From assembly GCA_017463365.1 (NCBI GenBank), contig JAFTPH010000057.1, positions 1-59,840 on the forward strand: a stretch of 59,840 nt of DNA, read 5' to 3'. The translations under genes were made by a program, and so were the position numbers. Shown here piece after piece: positions 25,068-33,229 of the stretch (within the stretch, counting starts at the first letter, position 1; every line of letters starts with the position of its first letter). This DNA is from Bacilli bacterium. GTDB lineage: Bacteria > Bacillota_I > Bacilli_A > ML615J-28 > CAG-313. Under the pieces are notes generated by a model. It did not search any database, was not told the DNA's origin, and worked only from the letters and a program-made list of their open reading frames with translations.

Positions 25068-25659
25068 TAAATTAAACGAATTATTTCCAGATGCTCATTG
25101 TGAATTAAACTATCATAATATTTATGAGTTAGCTGTTTCAGTAATACTTAGCGCTCAAACAACAGATGAACGAGTAAATCTAGTGACACCAACACTATTT
25201 GAAAAATATCCCACTGTTGAAGCTTTAAGTAATGCTTTAGTTTCTGATGTAGAAGAAATCATTCATTCGGTCGGCTTATATCAAACGAAAGCTAAAAATA
25301 TTATTAATTTTTCAAAACAAGTAATAAGTGAATTTAACGGAATTATTCCAAATACCTTAGAAGAACTTATTACTCTACCAGGGATTGGAAGAAAAACCGC
25401 CAATGTTATTTTATTTGTCGGTTATGGTTTGCCGGGACTTGCGGTTGACACGCATGTTTCAAGAGTTTCTAAAAGACTTGGTTTAGTTGAAGAAGATGAT
25501 GATGTTCTAGCAATTGAATTAAAACTTAAAAAGATGTTTGATGAAAAAGATTGGGGAACGCTTCATCATAGTTTACTATTTTTTGGTCGATACCTTTGTA
25601 AAGCTCAAAAACCAATGTGTGAAAAATGTCCTTTTATTAATATATGTACTAAAAAGTAA
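25048..25659 (+). CDS. nth: Endonuclease III
   Basis: Base-excision repair glycosylase/AP lyase for oxidised pyrimidines. 203 residues. The helix-hairpin-helix LPGIGRKTANVIL carries the catalytic lysine, the catalytic aspartate is in AVDTHVSRVSKRLGL, and the C-terminal 4Fe-4S loop has the C-x6-C-x2-C-x5-C pattern. The start lies inside dnaD, so the two are translationally coupled. Confidence 0.97.
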   Translation: MLNEIFNKLNELFPDAHCELNYHNIYELAVSVILSAQTTDERVNLVTPTLFEKYPTVEALSNALVSDVEEIIHSVGLYQTKAKNIINFSKQVISEFNGIIPNTLEELITLPGIGRKTANVILFVGYGLPGLAVDTHVSRVSKRLGLVEEDDDVLAIELKLKKMFDEKDWGTLHHSLLFFGRYLCKAQKPMCEKCPFINICTKK

Positions 25660-25663
25660 CAAA

Positions 25664-25702
25664 AAAACCCTTACTTATGAATTATAATAAGTAAGGGGTT
25701 TT
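25664..25702 (+). promoter_or_regulatory. Hairpin masking the cse60-like ribosome site (also a possible nth terminator)
   Basis: AAAACCCTTACTTAT (25664-25678) pairs with ATAAGTAAGGGGTTTT (25687-25702), 15 pairs with one bulged G. The 3' arm contains AAGGGG, the Shine-Dalgarno of the gene starting at 25706. Read-through from nth would therefore fold the site away. The TTTT is inside the stem, so termination may be weak. Confidence 0.65.
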
Positions 25703-25705
25703 ATT

Positions 25706-25891
25706 ATGAAAATTAAAATTTTTGATGAAAGTCACGAACAAGATTTAGAAATCAAAGTAAATGAATTTTTAAGTGACTTAAGAAAAGAACAAATAATTGA
25801 CTTAAAATATCAACTAGCAATAATGTATGATGAACGAGAACAAATATATTGTTTTTCTTGTATGATTATTTACGAAGATAACATTGATTGA
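25706..25891 (+). CDS. Cse60-like small sporulation protein
   Basis: 61 residues beginning MKIKIFDESHEQDLE, with VNEFLSDL and ending QIYCFSCMIIYED. It resembles the Bacillus Cse60 protein, a sigma-E-controlled gene of unknown function. It is small, acidic and soluble. Its ribosome site lies in the 3' arm of a hairpin. Its 3' end overlaps the convergent rqcH gene by 22 bp. Confidence 0.7.
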   Translation: MKIKIFDESHEQDLEIKVNEFLSDLRKEQIIDLKYQLAIMYDEREQIYCFSCMIIYEDNID

Positions 25892-27483
25892 AATAACTCT
25901 TCATCTGGATCGATATAGATTGTTTTTTGATTTGTATAAGTTACTTCACATCCCTTTAAACCAGGGATTTTTTTAATATATTTCCGCATCGTATAATCAA
26001 CAGCTACACTACTTGATTTACGATATTTAGAGTAAAGAGACGCAGCTAAAGATGCTAGTCTAATTAGTTTTTCATTTAGTTCAGAACATCTTAAAATAAC
26101 GTGTGAACCTGGGGCATCTTTAACATGGAACCAGTAATCGTTAGGTTTTGCTAGATGATTTGTTAAATAATCATTTTGTAAATTATTTTTCCCGATCCAC
26201 ATTTCCGCATCATCAATAATATAATGAGTATAACTTATTTTTAACTTTTTAGTTTGTTTTTTATTTTCTTTTAAATAACCATTATTTACTAATTCTTGTT
26301 TAATTTCTAGTAAAGTTAAGCGATCGGCATACTCAATTGCTTCCTTGATACCGTCTAAATATTGTAATTCTTTAAGGGTAATATCGGTTTGAATTTTATA
26401 GTGTTTTAACGTATTTTCGGCCTTTTTAGCTAGCGTAAAGTAACGTTTCATATTGGTGCTAGGATCTAATAAGGGGTCTAAATTAATGGTAATTTCTTCA
26501 TTATTTTGATAGAAATTAGTAGTTGTAAAACTTGTATCTCCCTTTTTAATTTGCCAAAGATTAGCTTGAATTAATAACCCTAAAGTTTTATCTTCAAGGT
26601 GAGGTAAAGCTTTATCACGGTCTTTATTTAAGTTTTTAAGTTTGCTGTTTAATTTATTAATTTCCCTTTTGACAAAAGTCGACAAGTTATGATATTCAAC
26701 GCCGGCTTTTTTATTTTCTTCTTTATAAACAAAGTCTAATAGAAGAGATAATGTAGGAAATATTTGATAATCATCTTCGAGATGTTTTAAAGGAAATACA
26801 TAGAAATTTTTAGGATTCTTTGGATAAAACACTGGTTGAAGAGGTCTATTTATAATACTCTTAATACTACTTAAATAATTGACTTCATCTAAGAATAGTT
26901 TTGAACAACCTTCTAAATCAAAAGCATTATTTAAGAGTTCTTGGTCAGATAAATCGCTAAAAATATTAGTGTTTTTAGTTCTTAAAGGAATTTCATAAGT
27001 GACTTTTGGTAGAATAATACGATTATTGGAATTTATCGTATCTGGTAAAAAGTGACGAATGGCCTCAATTATTTTTAGATTTTTGTCAGTTAAAATTATA
27101 TTAGCATTTCGACCCATTAGCTCTAAAAATAAATATAAAGTAACTTCATCTCCTAGTTCATTAAAACTATTAATTGTTATTTTAACTACTCGGTCATTAC
27201 TTATTTGCGTAATACTTTCAATAAAACCACGTTCTAAATATTTTCTTAAGTTTGTACAAAATGTATAGGGTTTATCAGGATTATCATACTTTCTTCCGGT
27301 AATATTAATGCGTGGCGCATTAAGATTTGAAGATAGTAAAAGTTGATAATTAGTATTATTATTGCGCACCTGAAAAATTAAATCTAAAGGGTGTGGTTGA
27401 TATATTTTATTAATTCTGCCACCTTTTAGGGTTTCATTTAATTCGCAAGTTAAATAATGAACAAATACTCCATCTATTGGCAT
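25870..27483 (-). CDS. rqcH: Rqc2/RqcH-type ribosome quality control factor (NFACT protein)
   Basis: Binds obstructed 50S subunits and directs alanine tailing of stalled peptides; formerly called a fibronectin-binding protein (FbpA). 537 residues: the NFACT-N domain starts PIDGVFVHYLTCEL and KGGRINKIYQP, a coiled-coil arm is rich in Lys and Leu (about residues 270-400), and the NFACT-R domain has WIGKNNLQNDYLT and WFHVKDAPGSHVILR. ATG 27483 follows AAAGGTGG; the reading frame extends further upstream but without a ribosome site. Confidence 0.93.
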   Translation of the reverse strand: MPIDGVFVHYLTCELNETLKGGRINKIYQPHPLDLIFQVRNNNTNYQLLLSSNLNAPRINITGRKYDNPDKPYTFCTNLRKYLERGFIESITQISNDRVVKITINSFNELGDEVTLYLFLELMGRNANIILTDKNLKIIEAIRHFLPDTINSNNRIILPKVTYEIPLRTKNTNIFSDLSDQELLNNAFDLEGCSKLFLDEVNYLSSIKSIINRPLQPVFYPKNPKNFYVFPLKHLEDDYQIFPTLSLLLDFVYKEENKKAGVEYHNLSTFVKREINKLNSKLKNLNKDRDKALPHLEDKTLGLLIQANLWQIKKGDTSFTTTNFYQNNEEITINLDPLLDPSTNMKRYFTLAKKAENTLKHYKIQTDITLKELQYLDGIKEAIEYADRLTLLEIKQELVNNGYLKENKKQTKKLKISYTHYIIDDAEMWIGKNNLQNDYLTNHLAKPNDYWFHVKDAPGSHVILRCSELNEKLIRLASLAASLYSKYRKSSSVAVDYTMRKYIKKIPGLKGCEVTYTNQKTIYIDPDEELFQSMLSS

Positions 27484-27551
27484 ATGTATACCACCTTTCT
27501 TAAATATTATATCATATTTTTGTAAAAAGTTTAGTATAATAATCGTTTTTG

Positions 27552-27580
27552 TTGAAAAATATTTTTCCAAATGATAAAAT
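27552..27580 (+). promoter_or_regulatory. Sigma-A promoter of gmk-rpoZ
   Basis: TTGAAA (27552-27557), 17 bp, TAAAAT (27575-27580). It rules out the in-frame ATG at 27571 as the gmk start. Confidence 0.7.
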
Positions 27581-27606
27581 ATTTAAAACAGCAACATGGA
27601 GGCACT

Positions 27607-28245
27607 ATGAAACTTAATCAAAATGGATTGTTAATTGTTTTATCAGGACCATCGGGAGTAGGGAAAGGGACAGTACGTAAAGCCTTATTTGAATCAGAAG
27701 GGCACAATTTTACGTATTCAATTTCCATGACTACGAGAAGTCCAAGAGTAGGAGAAGTTGAAGGGTCAGATTACTATTTTGTTTCAAAAGAAGAATTCGA
27801 ACAAAGAATTAAAGATGGTAAATTCTTAGAATATGCGGAATTCGTTGGTAACTATTATGGTACCCCAATTGATAAAGTTGAACAAAATATTGAAGAAGGG
27901 CGTGAAGTAGTTCTTGAAATTGAAGTAGAAGGCGCTAGGCAAGTAAAACAAAAAAAGCCTGATGCGGTATTTATTTTTATTGCGCCACCATCATTTGAAG
28001 CATTACATGATCGTTTAAGAAGAAGAGGAACAGAAAAAGCAGAAGTAATTAAGGAACGTTTAGATAAAGCTCGTCGTGAATTAATGTTAATTAATGATTA
28101 CGATTATATTGTAATTAATGATGATGTTAATAATGCGGCTGACCGTATTCGCGCAATCATTAGAGCTGAACACGCAAGAACTAAACGAAGTGCCGAAGGA
28201 TATATTGAATTATTGGAGGAATCAAACCATGACAACACAAAATAA
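27607..28245 (+). CDS. gmk: Guanylate kinase
   Basis: Phosphorylates GMP to GDP. 212 residues with the P-loop SGPSGVGKGT, the GMP-binding TTRSPRVGEVEGSDYYFV and YGTP, and the lid RLRRRGTEKAEVI. ATG 27607 is fixed by GGAGG at 27599-27603. It overlaps rpoZ by 17 bp, the Bacillus gene order. Confidence 0.97.
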   Translation: MKLNQNGLLIVLSGPSGVGKGTVRKALFESEGHNFTYSISMTTRSPRVGEVEGSDYYFVSKEEFEQRIKDGKFLEYAEFVGNYYGTPIDKVEQNIEEGREVVLEIEVEGARQVKQKKPDAVFIFIAPPSFEALHDRLRRRGTEKAEVIKERLDKARRELMLINDYDYIVINDDVNNAADRIRAIIRAEHARTKRSAEGYIELLEESNHDNTK

Positions 28246-28444
28246 TCGCGAAAGTATGCGTTATCCATCAGTGGATCAACTTACAGAAATGACTTCATCA
28301 AAATATAAATTAGTTATCGCTGTAGCAAAACGCGCCAAAGAAATTGAATTAGAAGAAAAAACTTTTATTGAACATCCAGTTAATAAAAAATGTATTGGAC
28401 TAGCTTTAGAAGAAATCTATAATGGAAAGGTAACTGTTAAGTAA
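28229..28444 (+). CDS. rpoZ: RNA polymerase omega subunit
   Basis: 71 residues with MRYPSVDQL and the omega signature SKYKLVIAVAKRAKEIE, then CIGLALEEIYNGKV. It helps assemble the beta' subunit. ATG 28229 follows TTGGAGGAA inside the end of gmk. The following peptidase gene starts in its stop codon (TAATG). Confidence 0.93.
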   Translation: MTTQNNRESMRYPSVDQLTEMTSSKYKLVIAVAKRAKEIELEEKTFIEHPVNKKCIGLALEEIYNGKVTVK

Positions 28445-29952
28445 TGGAATTACAAACTTTACTAAATGATTATCAAGCTTTATCTTTAAAACGTAATGCG
28501 TTAGGATATGCCAATTATATGATTAGTTGGGATTCAGAAACAGAAGCTCCCGTTGGTTGCTTTGAACTTCGTAGCCAAATGGTTGGTGTTTTAGCTGGTG
28601 AATCATTCCGTTTAAGTACATGTGATGAAACTAAAACATTGATTAACGCTTTATATGAACGTATAGATGAGCTTGATGAAGATATGAAAAAGATCATTAA
28701 AAAAGAAAAACGTGGTCTTGATCAAATGTCAAAAATACCTGAAGCAGAATACATTGAATATTCAATGTTAATGTCAAAATCATCTCAAATTTGGGCTAAA
28801 GCGAAAAATGATAATGACTTTGAAGCATTTGCTGGAACACTAGAGAAAATTGTCGAATTTCAAAAGAAAATGATGAAATATCTAGAAACTGATACTTTGA
28901 AAGGTTATGATGTTTTACTTGATCAATATGAAGAAGGCGCTACAATGGCGTTATATGATGAATTCTTTAAAGTATTAAAAGAAGACTTAGTGCCTTTTGT
29001 TTTAGAAGTAGCGTCTTTACCATTAGATGTTAAAAATACTTTAGAAAATAAAACGTTCAGTTTAGAAAAACAAGAAGAATTATCTAAATATTTACTAGAT
29101 GTTATGAAGTTTGACTGGGATCATGGAGTAATTAAAACAAGTGAACATCCATTTACTAGTGGGTTCTCTAGTCAAGAGGTACGTATTACTACGCACTATT
29201 ATTTAGAAAATCTATTATTTAGTATGTATTCAGTAATTCATGAAGGTGGGCATGCATTATACGAATTAGGAGTTAATTCAAAATACGATCTAACTGCTTT
29301 AGGTGGTGGATCAACTATGGCAATGCATGAATCACAATCACGTTTTTATGAAAATATTATTGGACGTAGTTATGCATTTTTAGAAACTCATTATTCAAAA
29401 ATCCAAGAAATATTTAAGGAAGAGTTACAAGATATTTCCATGGATGATTTCTTTAAACTTGCTAATGAGGTAAAGTGTTCGTTAATTAGAACTGAAGCTG
29501 ATGAACTTACATATCCATTACATATTATGTTACGATATGAAATCGAAAAACTTTTATTAACTGACCAAATTAAGGTAAGAGATTTACCAAATGTTTGGAA
29601 CAAAATGATGAAAGAATATTTAGGAATTGATGTTCCAAGTGATACAGAAGGAGTATTACAAGATACTCATTGGTCAGGTGGAAGTTTTGGTTATTTCCCT
29701 ACTTATGCATATGGTAGTGCTATTGCTGCACAATTATATTATGCAATGGCTAAAGATTTCAATATTGATGAAGCTTTAAAAACTGGTACAACTGAAGAAG
29801 TAAACAAGTGGTTAAAGATGCATGTTCATCAATATGGTGGAAGTAAGTTGCCACAAGAAATCTTAAAAGAAGCAACTAATGAAGAATTTAATCCTCATTA
29901 TTATGTTAAATATTTAAAGGAAAAATATTCTAAAATTTATAATATAAACTAA
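28444..29952 (+). CDS. M32-family zinc carboxypeptidase (Taq type)
   Basis: 502 residues, the usual length. The zinc motif is HEGGHALYELG, with the downstream HESQSRFYEN that supplies the third ligand glutamate region. Other family segments include SWDSETEAP near the N terminus, RITTHYY and the C-terminal YAYGSAIAAQL. It removes C-terminal residues, usually not proline, from cytoplasmic peptides. It has no signal peptide. It is translationally coupled to rpoZ and ends at a strong terminator. Confidence 0.95.
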   Translation: MELQTLLNDYQALSLKRNALGYANYMISWDSETEAPVGCFELRSQMVGVLAGESFRLSTCDETKTLINALYERIDELDEDMKKIIKKEKRGLDQMSKIPEAEYIEYSMLMSKSSQIWAKAKNDNDFEAFAGTLEKIVEFQKKMMKYLETDTLKGYDVLLDQYEEGATMALYDEFFKVLKEDLVPFVLEVASLPLDVKNTLENKTFSLEKQEELSKYLLDVMKFDWDHGVIKTSEHPFTSGFSSQEVRITTHYYLENLLFSMYSVIHEGGHALYELGVNSKYDLTALGGGSTMAMHESQSRFYENIIGRSYAFLETHYSKIQEIFKEELQDISMDDFFKLANEVKCSLIRTEADELTYPLHIMLRYEIEKLLLTDQIKVRDLPNVWNKMMKEYLGIDVPSDTEGVLQDTHWSGGSFGYFPTYAYGSAIAAQLYYAMAKDFNIDEALKTGTTEEVNKWLKMHVHQYGGSKLPQEILKEATNEEFNPHYYVKYLKEKYSKIYNIN

Positions 29953-29961
29953 TAAAATGGC

Positions 29962-30003
29962 AAAACTAATAATAATACAAAGTATTGTTATTAGTTTTTT
30001 ATT
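29962..30003 (+). terminator. Intrinsic terminator after the M32 peptidase
   Basis: AAAACTAATAATAATAC (29962-29978) pairs over 17 bp (one G-U) with 29982-29998 and is followed by T residues. Confidence 0.88.
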
Positions 30004-30014
30004 TTGGAGGTTTT

Positions 30015-31091
30015 ATGCATAAATTTCAAGTAGATTCATCAATTGTTAATGCTTTTTTAGATGGACATAATATGAAAGAATTTAAAGATAATGAAATTTA
30101 TTTAATAGGTGAAAATAACGAAATTAACCTTTTTACTATGCCACAAAACGTAAATTATGATCGAATTAATCTTTTATTAAAACGTCTTACTAATGTTTTA
30201 AAATATTTTTCGTTATCTAATGAAGCAAAATATCAAATGTTTTTAAAAGATAATACTGATTTTGAACAAAAAATTATCATCAAACTAGTTGTGGGAATGC
30301 CTCCTAAATTTAAAAAATTGTTTAGATCAACAAGTGATGGATATAATAACATTATTATTGATTTAGCAAACTATACGGCTAGTATTTTAGATTATGATGA
30401 AATGATTGAAGATATTGAAGATTATTTAGGTTATGCTTTAACTCTCCTGGTGTTAGATGGAAAAGAAACAAGTAATATTCAAACGTCAATAAACACTTTT
30501 GAACATGCAATATACTGTACAAGCTATGCGTGTTATATTAGTGAATCAAATCAACTTAATTTTATGCGTAATTTAAATTTATTAGATTTATGGATATTTT
30601 TAGAATATGATGCGTTAGTTAAAATTGTTAAAGAACGTAAACACGCAAGTCGCTATGCGTTAGAATACTTAGATATGGCTCTTTTTGCAAATCCAGAAAT
30701 GATAACTTTAGGAGTAACAGGTAAAGTGTTTTTAGAAGATAAAGAATTAGGAGAAGCAAAAAAACTCTTTTTAGCAGGGCCATCAAAATTTGTTAAAAAA
30801 ATTATGGAAGATAGCGATTTAAGATTTGTAAGAAAAATGATGAAGAGTGCATCAGCTATTAAGTTTTTAATAATTCCCCTAGTAGTTTTATGGGTTATTA
30901 CGCTAATGGTATCTTTATATCAAGTATCACTTAATTTGCCTTTTAAAATTTTACCATTAATAATTATGTTTTTAGCAACCATAAATGAAACTTTAAAGTA
31001 TAAACTAGCTACTACTAAATCAATAAGTTATTTTGTTAAAATATTAATTTATTTTGTTTTAAGTAGTGTTTTTTGTTTTATTGTTCGATAA
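30015..31091 (+). CDS. Uncharacterised protein with C-terminal membrane segments
   Basis: I do not recognise this family. 358 residues from ATG 30015, set by TTTTGGAGG. The first 280 residues are soluble, acidic and mixed alpha/beta with no catalytic motif I can name. The last 75 residues hold three hydrophobic helices (about 284-303, 311-327 and 338-356), so the domain probably faces the cytoplasm from a C-terminal anchor. It lies just after a terminator with no clear promoter of its own; upp follows with its own promoter. Confidence 0.7.
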   Translation: MHKFQVDSSIVNAFLDGHNMKEFKDNEIYLIGENNEINLFTMPQNVNYDRINLLLKRLTNVLKYFSLSNEAKYQMFLKDNTDFEQKIIIKLVVGMPPKFKKLFRSTSDGYNNIIIDLANYTASILDYDEMIEDIEDYLGYALTLLVLDGKETSNIQTSINTFEHAIYCTSYACYISESNQLNFMRNLNLLDLWIFLEYDALVKIVKERKHASRYALEYLDMALFANPEMITLGVTGKVFLEDKELGEAKKLFLAGPSKFVKKIMEDSDLRFVRKMMKSASAIKFLIIPLVVLWVITLMVSLYQVSLNLPFKILPLIIMFLATINETLKYKLATTKSISYFVKILIYFVLSSVFCFIVR

Positions 31092-31104
31092 TAAATATAA
31101 TAAT

Positions 31105-31133
31105 TTGCAATTTTTTCTTAAACCTAGTATAAT
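31105..31133 (+). promoter_or_regulatory. Sigma-A promoter of upp
   Basis: TTGCAA (31105-31110), 17 bp, TATAAT (31128-31133). Confidence 0.8.
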
Positions 31134-31157
31134 CAATATTGTAAAATGGAGGTTAAT

Positions 31158-31784
31158 ATGGAAAAAATTACAATTATCAATCATGCATTATTAAAACACA
31201 AAATGTCGATTATTAGAGATAAAAATACAAAGACTAAGGAGTTTCGCCAAACTGTATCAGAAATTGGTAGTTTAATGGCATACGAAGTTACAAAAGATTT
31301 AGATTTAAAAGAAATAACAATTGAAACCCCAATATGTGAAGCTAAATGTGAAACATTAGCTAAAGATGTGGTTATTATTCCAATTATGAGAGCCGGAATG
31401 GGAATGGTTGATGGTTTTGTAAATTTAATTCCAGAAGCCAAAGTTGGACATATTGGATTATTCCGAGATGAAGAAACTTTGCTTCCTCATACTTATTATG
31501 AAAAGTTTCCAGAAAATTTTACAGAAGCTACTGTGTTATTAGTAGACCCGATGCTTGCAACAGGTGGTAGTGTTATTGCTGCTATCGATATTTTAAAAAA
31601 ATATGGTTGCAAGAAAATTACTTATATCGGTTTAGTTGGTGCACCTGAAGGGCTTGCAGCAGTAACAAAAGCTCATCCTGATGTAAAAGTTTATTTAGGA
31701 GCATTAGATGAAAAATTAAACGAAAATGGTTATATTGTTCCAGGTCTAGGAGATTGTGGAGATCGTATTTTTGGAACGAAGTAG
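31158..31784 (+). CDS. upp: Uracil phosphoribosyltransferase
   Basis: Salvages uracil to UMP using PRPP. 208 residues with PIMRAGMGMVDG, HIGLFRDEETL, YYEKFP and the PRPP loop LLVDPMLATGGS; the C-terminal PGLGDCGDRIFGT binds uracil. ATG 31158 is preferred, since the ATG at 31146 precedes the GGAGG ribosome site. An SGNH gene follows 8 bp downstream and is probably co-transcribed. Confidence 0.97.
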   Translation: MEKITIINHALLKHKMSIIRDKNTKTKEFRQTVSEIGSLMAYEVTKDLDLKEITIETPICEAKCETLAKDVVIIPIMRAGMGMVDGFVNLIPEAKVGHIGLFRDEETLLPHTYYEKFPENFTEATVLLVDPMLATGGSVIAAIDILKKYGCKKITYIGLVGAPEGLAAVTKAHPDVKVYLGALDEKLNENGYIVPGLGDCGDRIFGTK

Positions 31785-31792
31785 AGGTTATT

Positions 31793-33124
31793 ATGGAACA
31801 ACAAGAAGTAAAAAAGGAAAAGAAAGAAACAAAATTACTTTATTTAGCGAAAAATTATGATTTAGTTGTAGGAGATACTTTTGAACTTTTCTACCGTGGG
31901 GTAATTCGTTCAATGAATCCTTATAAATATTATATTCATGTTGAATCACCAAAGGGACGTCCATATCCAAGATATTATACCTATACTCCAGGTGATGCTG
32001 ATGAAGGAGATTACCCTTTAACTATTAGTTTATATGATGATTATGGAACATTAATTGAGGTAGCATCAACTAATTTACATGTGGTAAAACCGGTTGCTCC
32101 AAAGAAAAAAATGAATATATTATGTTTTGGAGATTCTATTACTTTTAATGGAGTATGGCCATATGAAGGATATCGCCGTTTTACTAAAAATGATGGTGAA
32201 CCGGTAGGTTTAGGTTTTGAAAATACTTTAAATTTAGTTGGAACATGTAAAAAAGAAGAAGTTGGATACGAGGGTTATGGTGGTTGGCAATGGCGTCATT
32301 TTGTTAACAATGAAGCTGTGTCTACAACATCTTCAGTTTGGGTTGAAGTTGAAAGTCATGAGTTGGATGAAAATGACCAACATAGTACTTGGAAATCTAA
32401 TAACTTACAATGGGTATTAGAATCAATTGAAGAAAAAAAGTTAAAATTTAAACGAGGACCTGGAAATTATTCATGTCTTCCAACTATTGGTGAAGTCTTC
32501 ACTAATGTTGATGGTGGAGTTCATACAGAAGATATTCATATTACAAAATATTATTTTGAAAAAGGAAATCCTTTCTATGATGAAGAACTTAAGGGACCAA
32601 ACTTTAAAAAATATTGTTTAGATAATGGTTATGATGGTCTTGATTATGTTTATATTCTTTTAACTTGGAATGGACAATATATGCCATTTAATCATGATTT
32701 CTCACATTATGAACCATTTATTAAAGCTATTCTTGATCGAGTTCATTTAGATTATCCTGAATGTAAGGTTCGTTTAATTGGAATTCATAGTCCATCAATT
32801 GATGGTGGTATCGCAGCAAACTATGGAGCAAGTGGTCCATATTCTGATGTTTTTGGTGAATTATCAACTGCTTATAACTATAATGAATACTTAGAAAATT
32901 TCTGTGAAAGAGCTGAATATAAAGACTACTGTCGTTATATTGATATGAAAGCTCAATTTGATGTTGAAAATAATATGCCTTCAACAATGCTAAAAGTAAA
33001 CGCTAGAAGTACAGTTTTAGAAAAAGTTGGAACAAATGGAGTTCATCCGACAATGGAAGGGTACTTACAAATTGGTGATGTTTTCTACCGTGCACTTGTT
33101 GCGGATATGAAAAATGAAGCTTAA
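31793..33124 (+). CDS. SGNH/GDSL-family hydrolase-like protein
   Basis: 443 residues. The N-terminal 100 residues form a beta-rich domain (YTYTPGDADEGDYPLTISLYD) of immunoglobulin-like type. The SGNH domain begins with the nucleophile block MNILCFGDSITFNG and has a YEGYGGWQWRHF block. The C-terminal block reads TNGVHPTMEGY, where the catalytic DxxH has Asn in place of Asp. It has no signal peptide despite resembling secreted carbohydrate esterases. The substrate is unknown. It appears co-transcribed with upp, an unexpected partner. GAGGTT precedes ATG 31793. Confidence 0.8.
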   Translation: MEQQEVKKEKKETKLLYLAKNYDLVVGDTFELFYRGVIRSMNPYKYYIHVESPKGRPYPRYYTYTPGDADEGDYPLTISLYDDYGTLIEVASTNLHVVKPVAPKKKMNILCFGDSITFNGVWPYEGYRRFTKNDGEPVGLGFENTLNLVGTCKKEEVGYEGYGGWQWRHFVNNEAVSTTSSVWVEVESHELDENDQHSTWKSNNLQWVLESIEEKKLKFKRGPGNYSCLPTIGEVFTNVDGGVHTEDIHITKYYFEKGNPFYDEELKGPNFKKYCLDNGYDGLDYVYILLTWNGQYMPFNHDFSHYEPFIKAILDRVHLDYPECKVRLIGIHSPSIDGGIAANYGASGPYSDVFGELSTAYNYNEYLENFCERAEYKDYCRYIDMKAQFDVENNMPSTMLKVNARSTVLEKVGTNGVHPTMEGYLQIGDVFYRALVADMKNEA

Positions 33125-33144
33125 TATATTTATAGACTATTAAC

Positions 33145-33173
33145 TTGATAAAAACATAGAAATATGATATAAT
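33145..33173 (+). promoter_or_regulatory. Sigma-A promoter of the double-SIS gene
   Basis: TTGATA (33145-33150), 17 bp, TATAAT (33168-33173). Confidence 0.8.
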
Positions 33174-33229
33174 ACATACGTATTTTAATGGAAATCATTA
33201 AATAAAATAATAAAAAGGAGATATTAATT

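Noticed and set aside
26870-27268. Plus-strand frame inside rqcH (27059-27268)
   Set aside because: Antisense shadow of a well-supported gene with no start signals.
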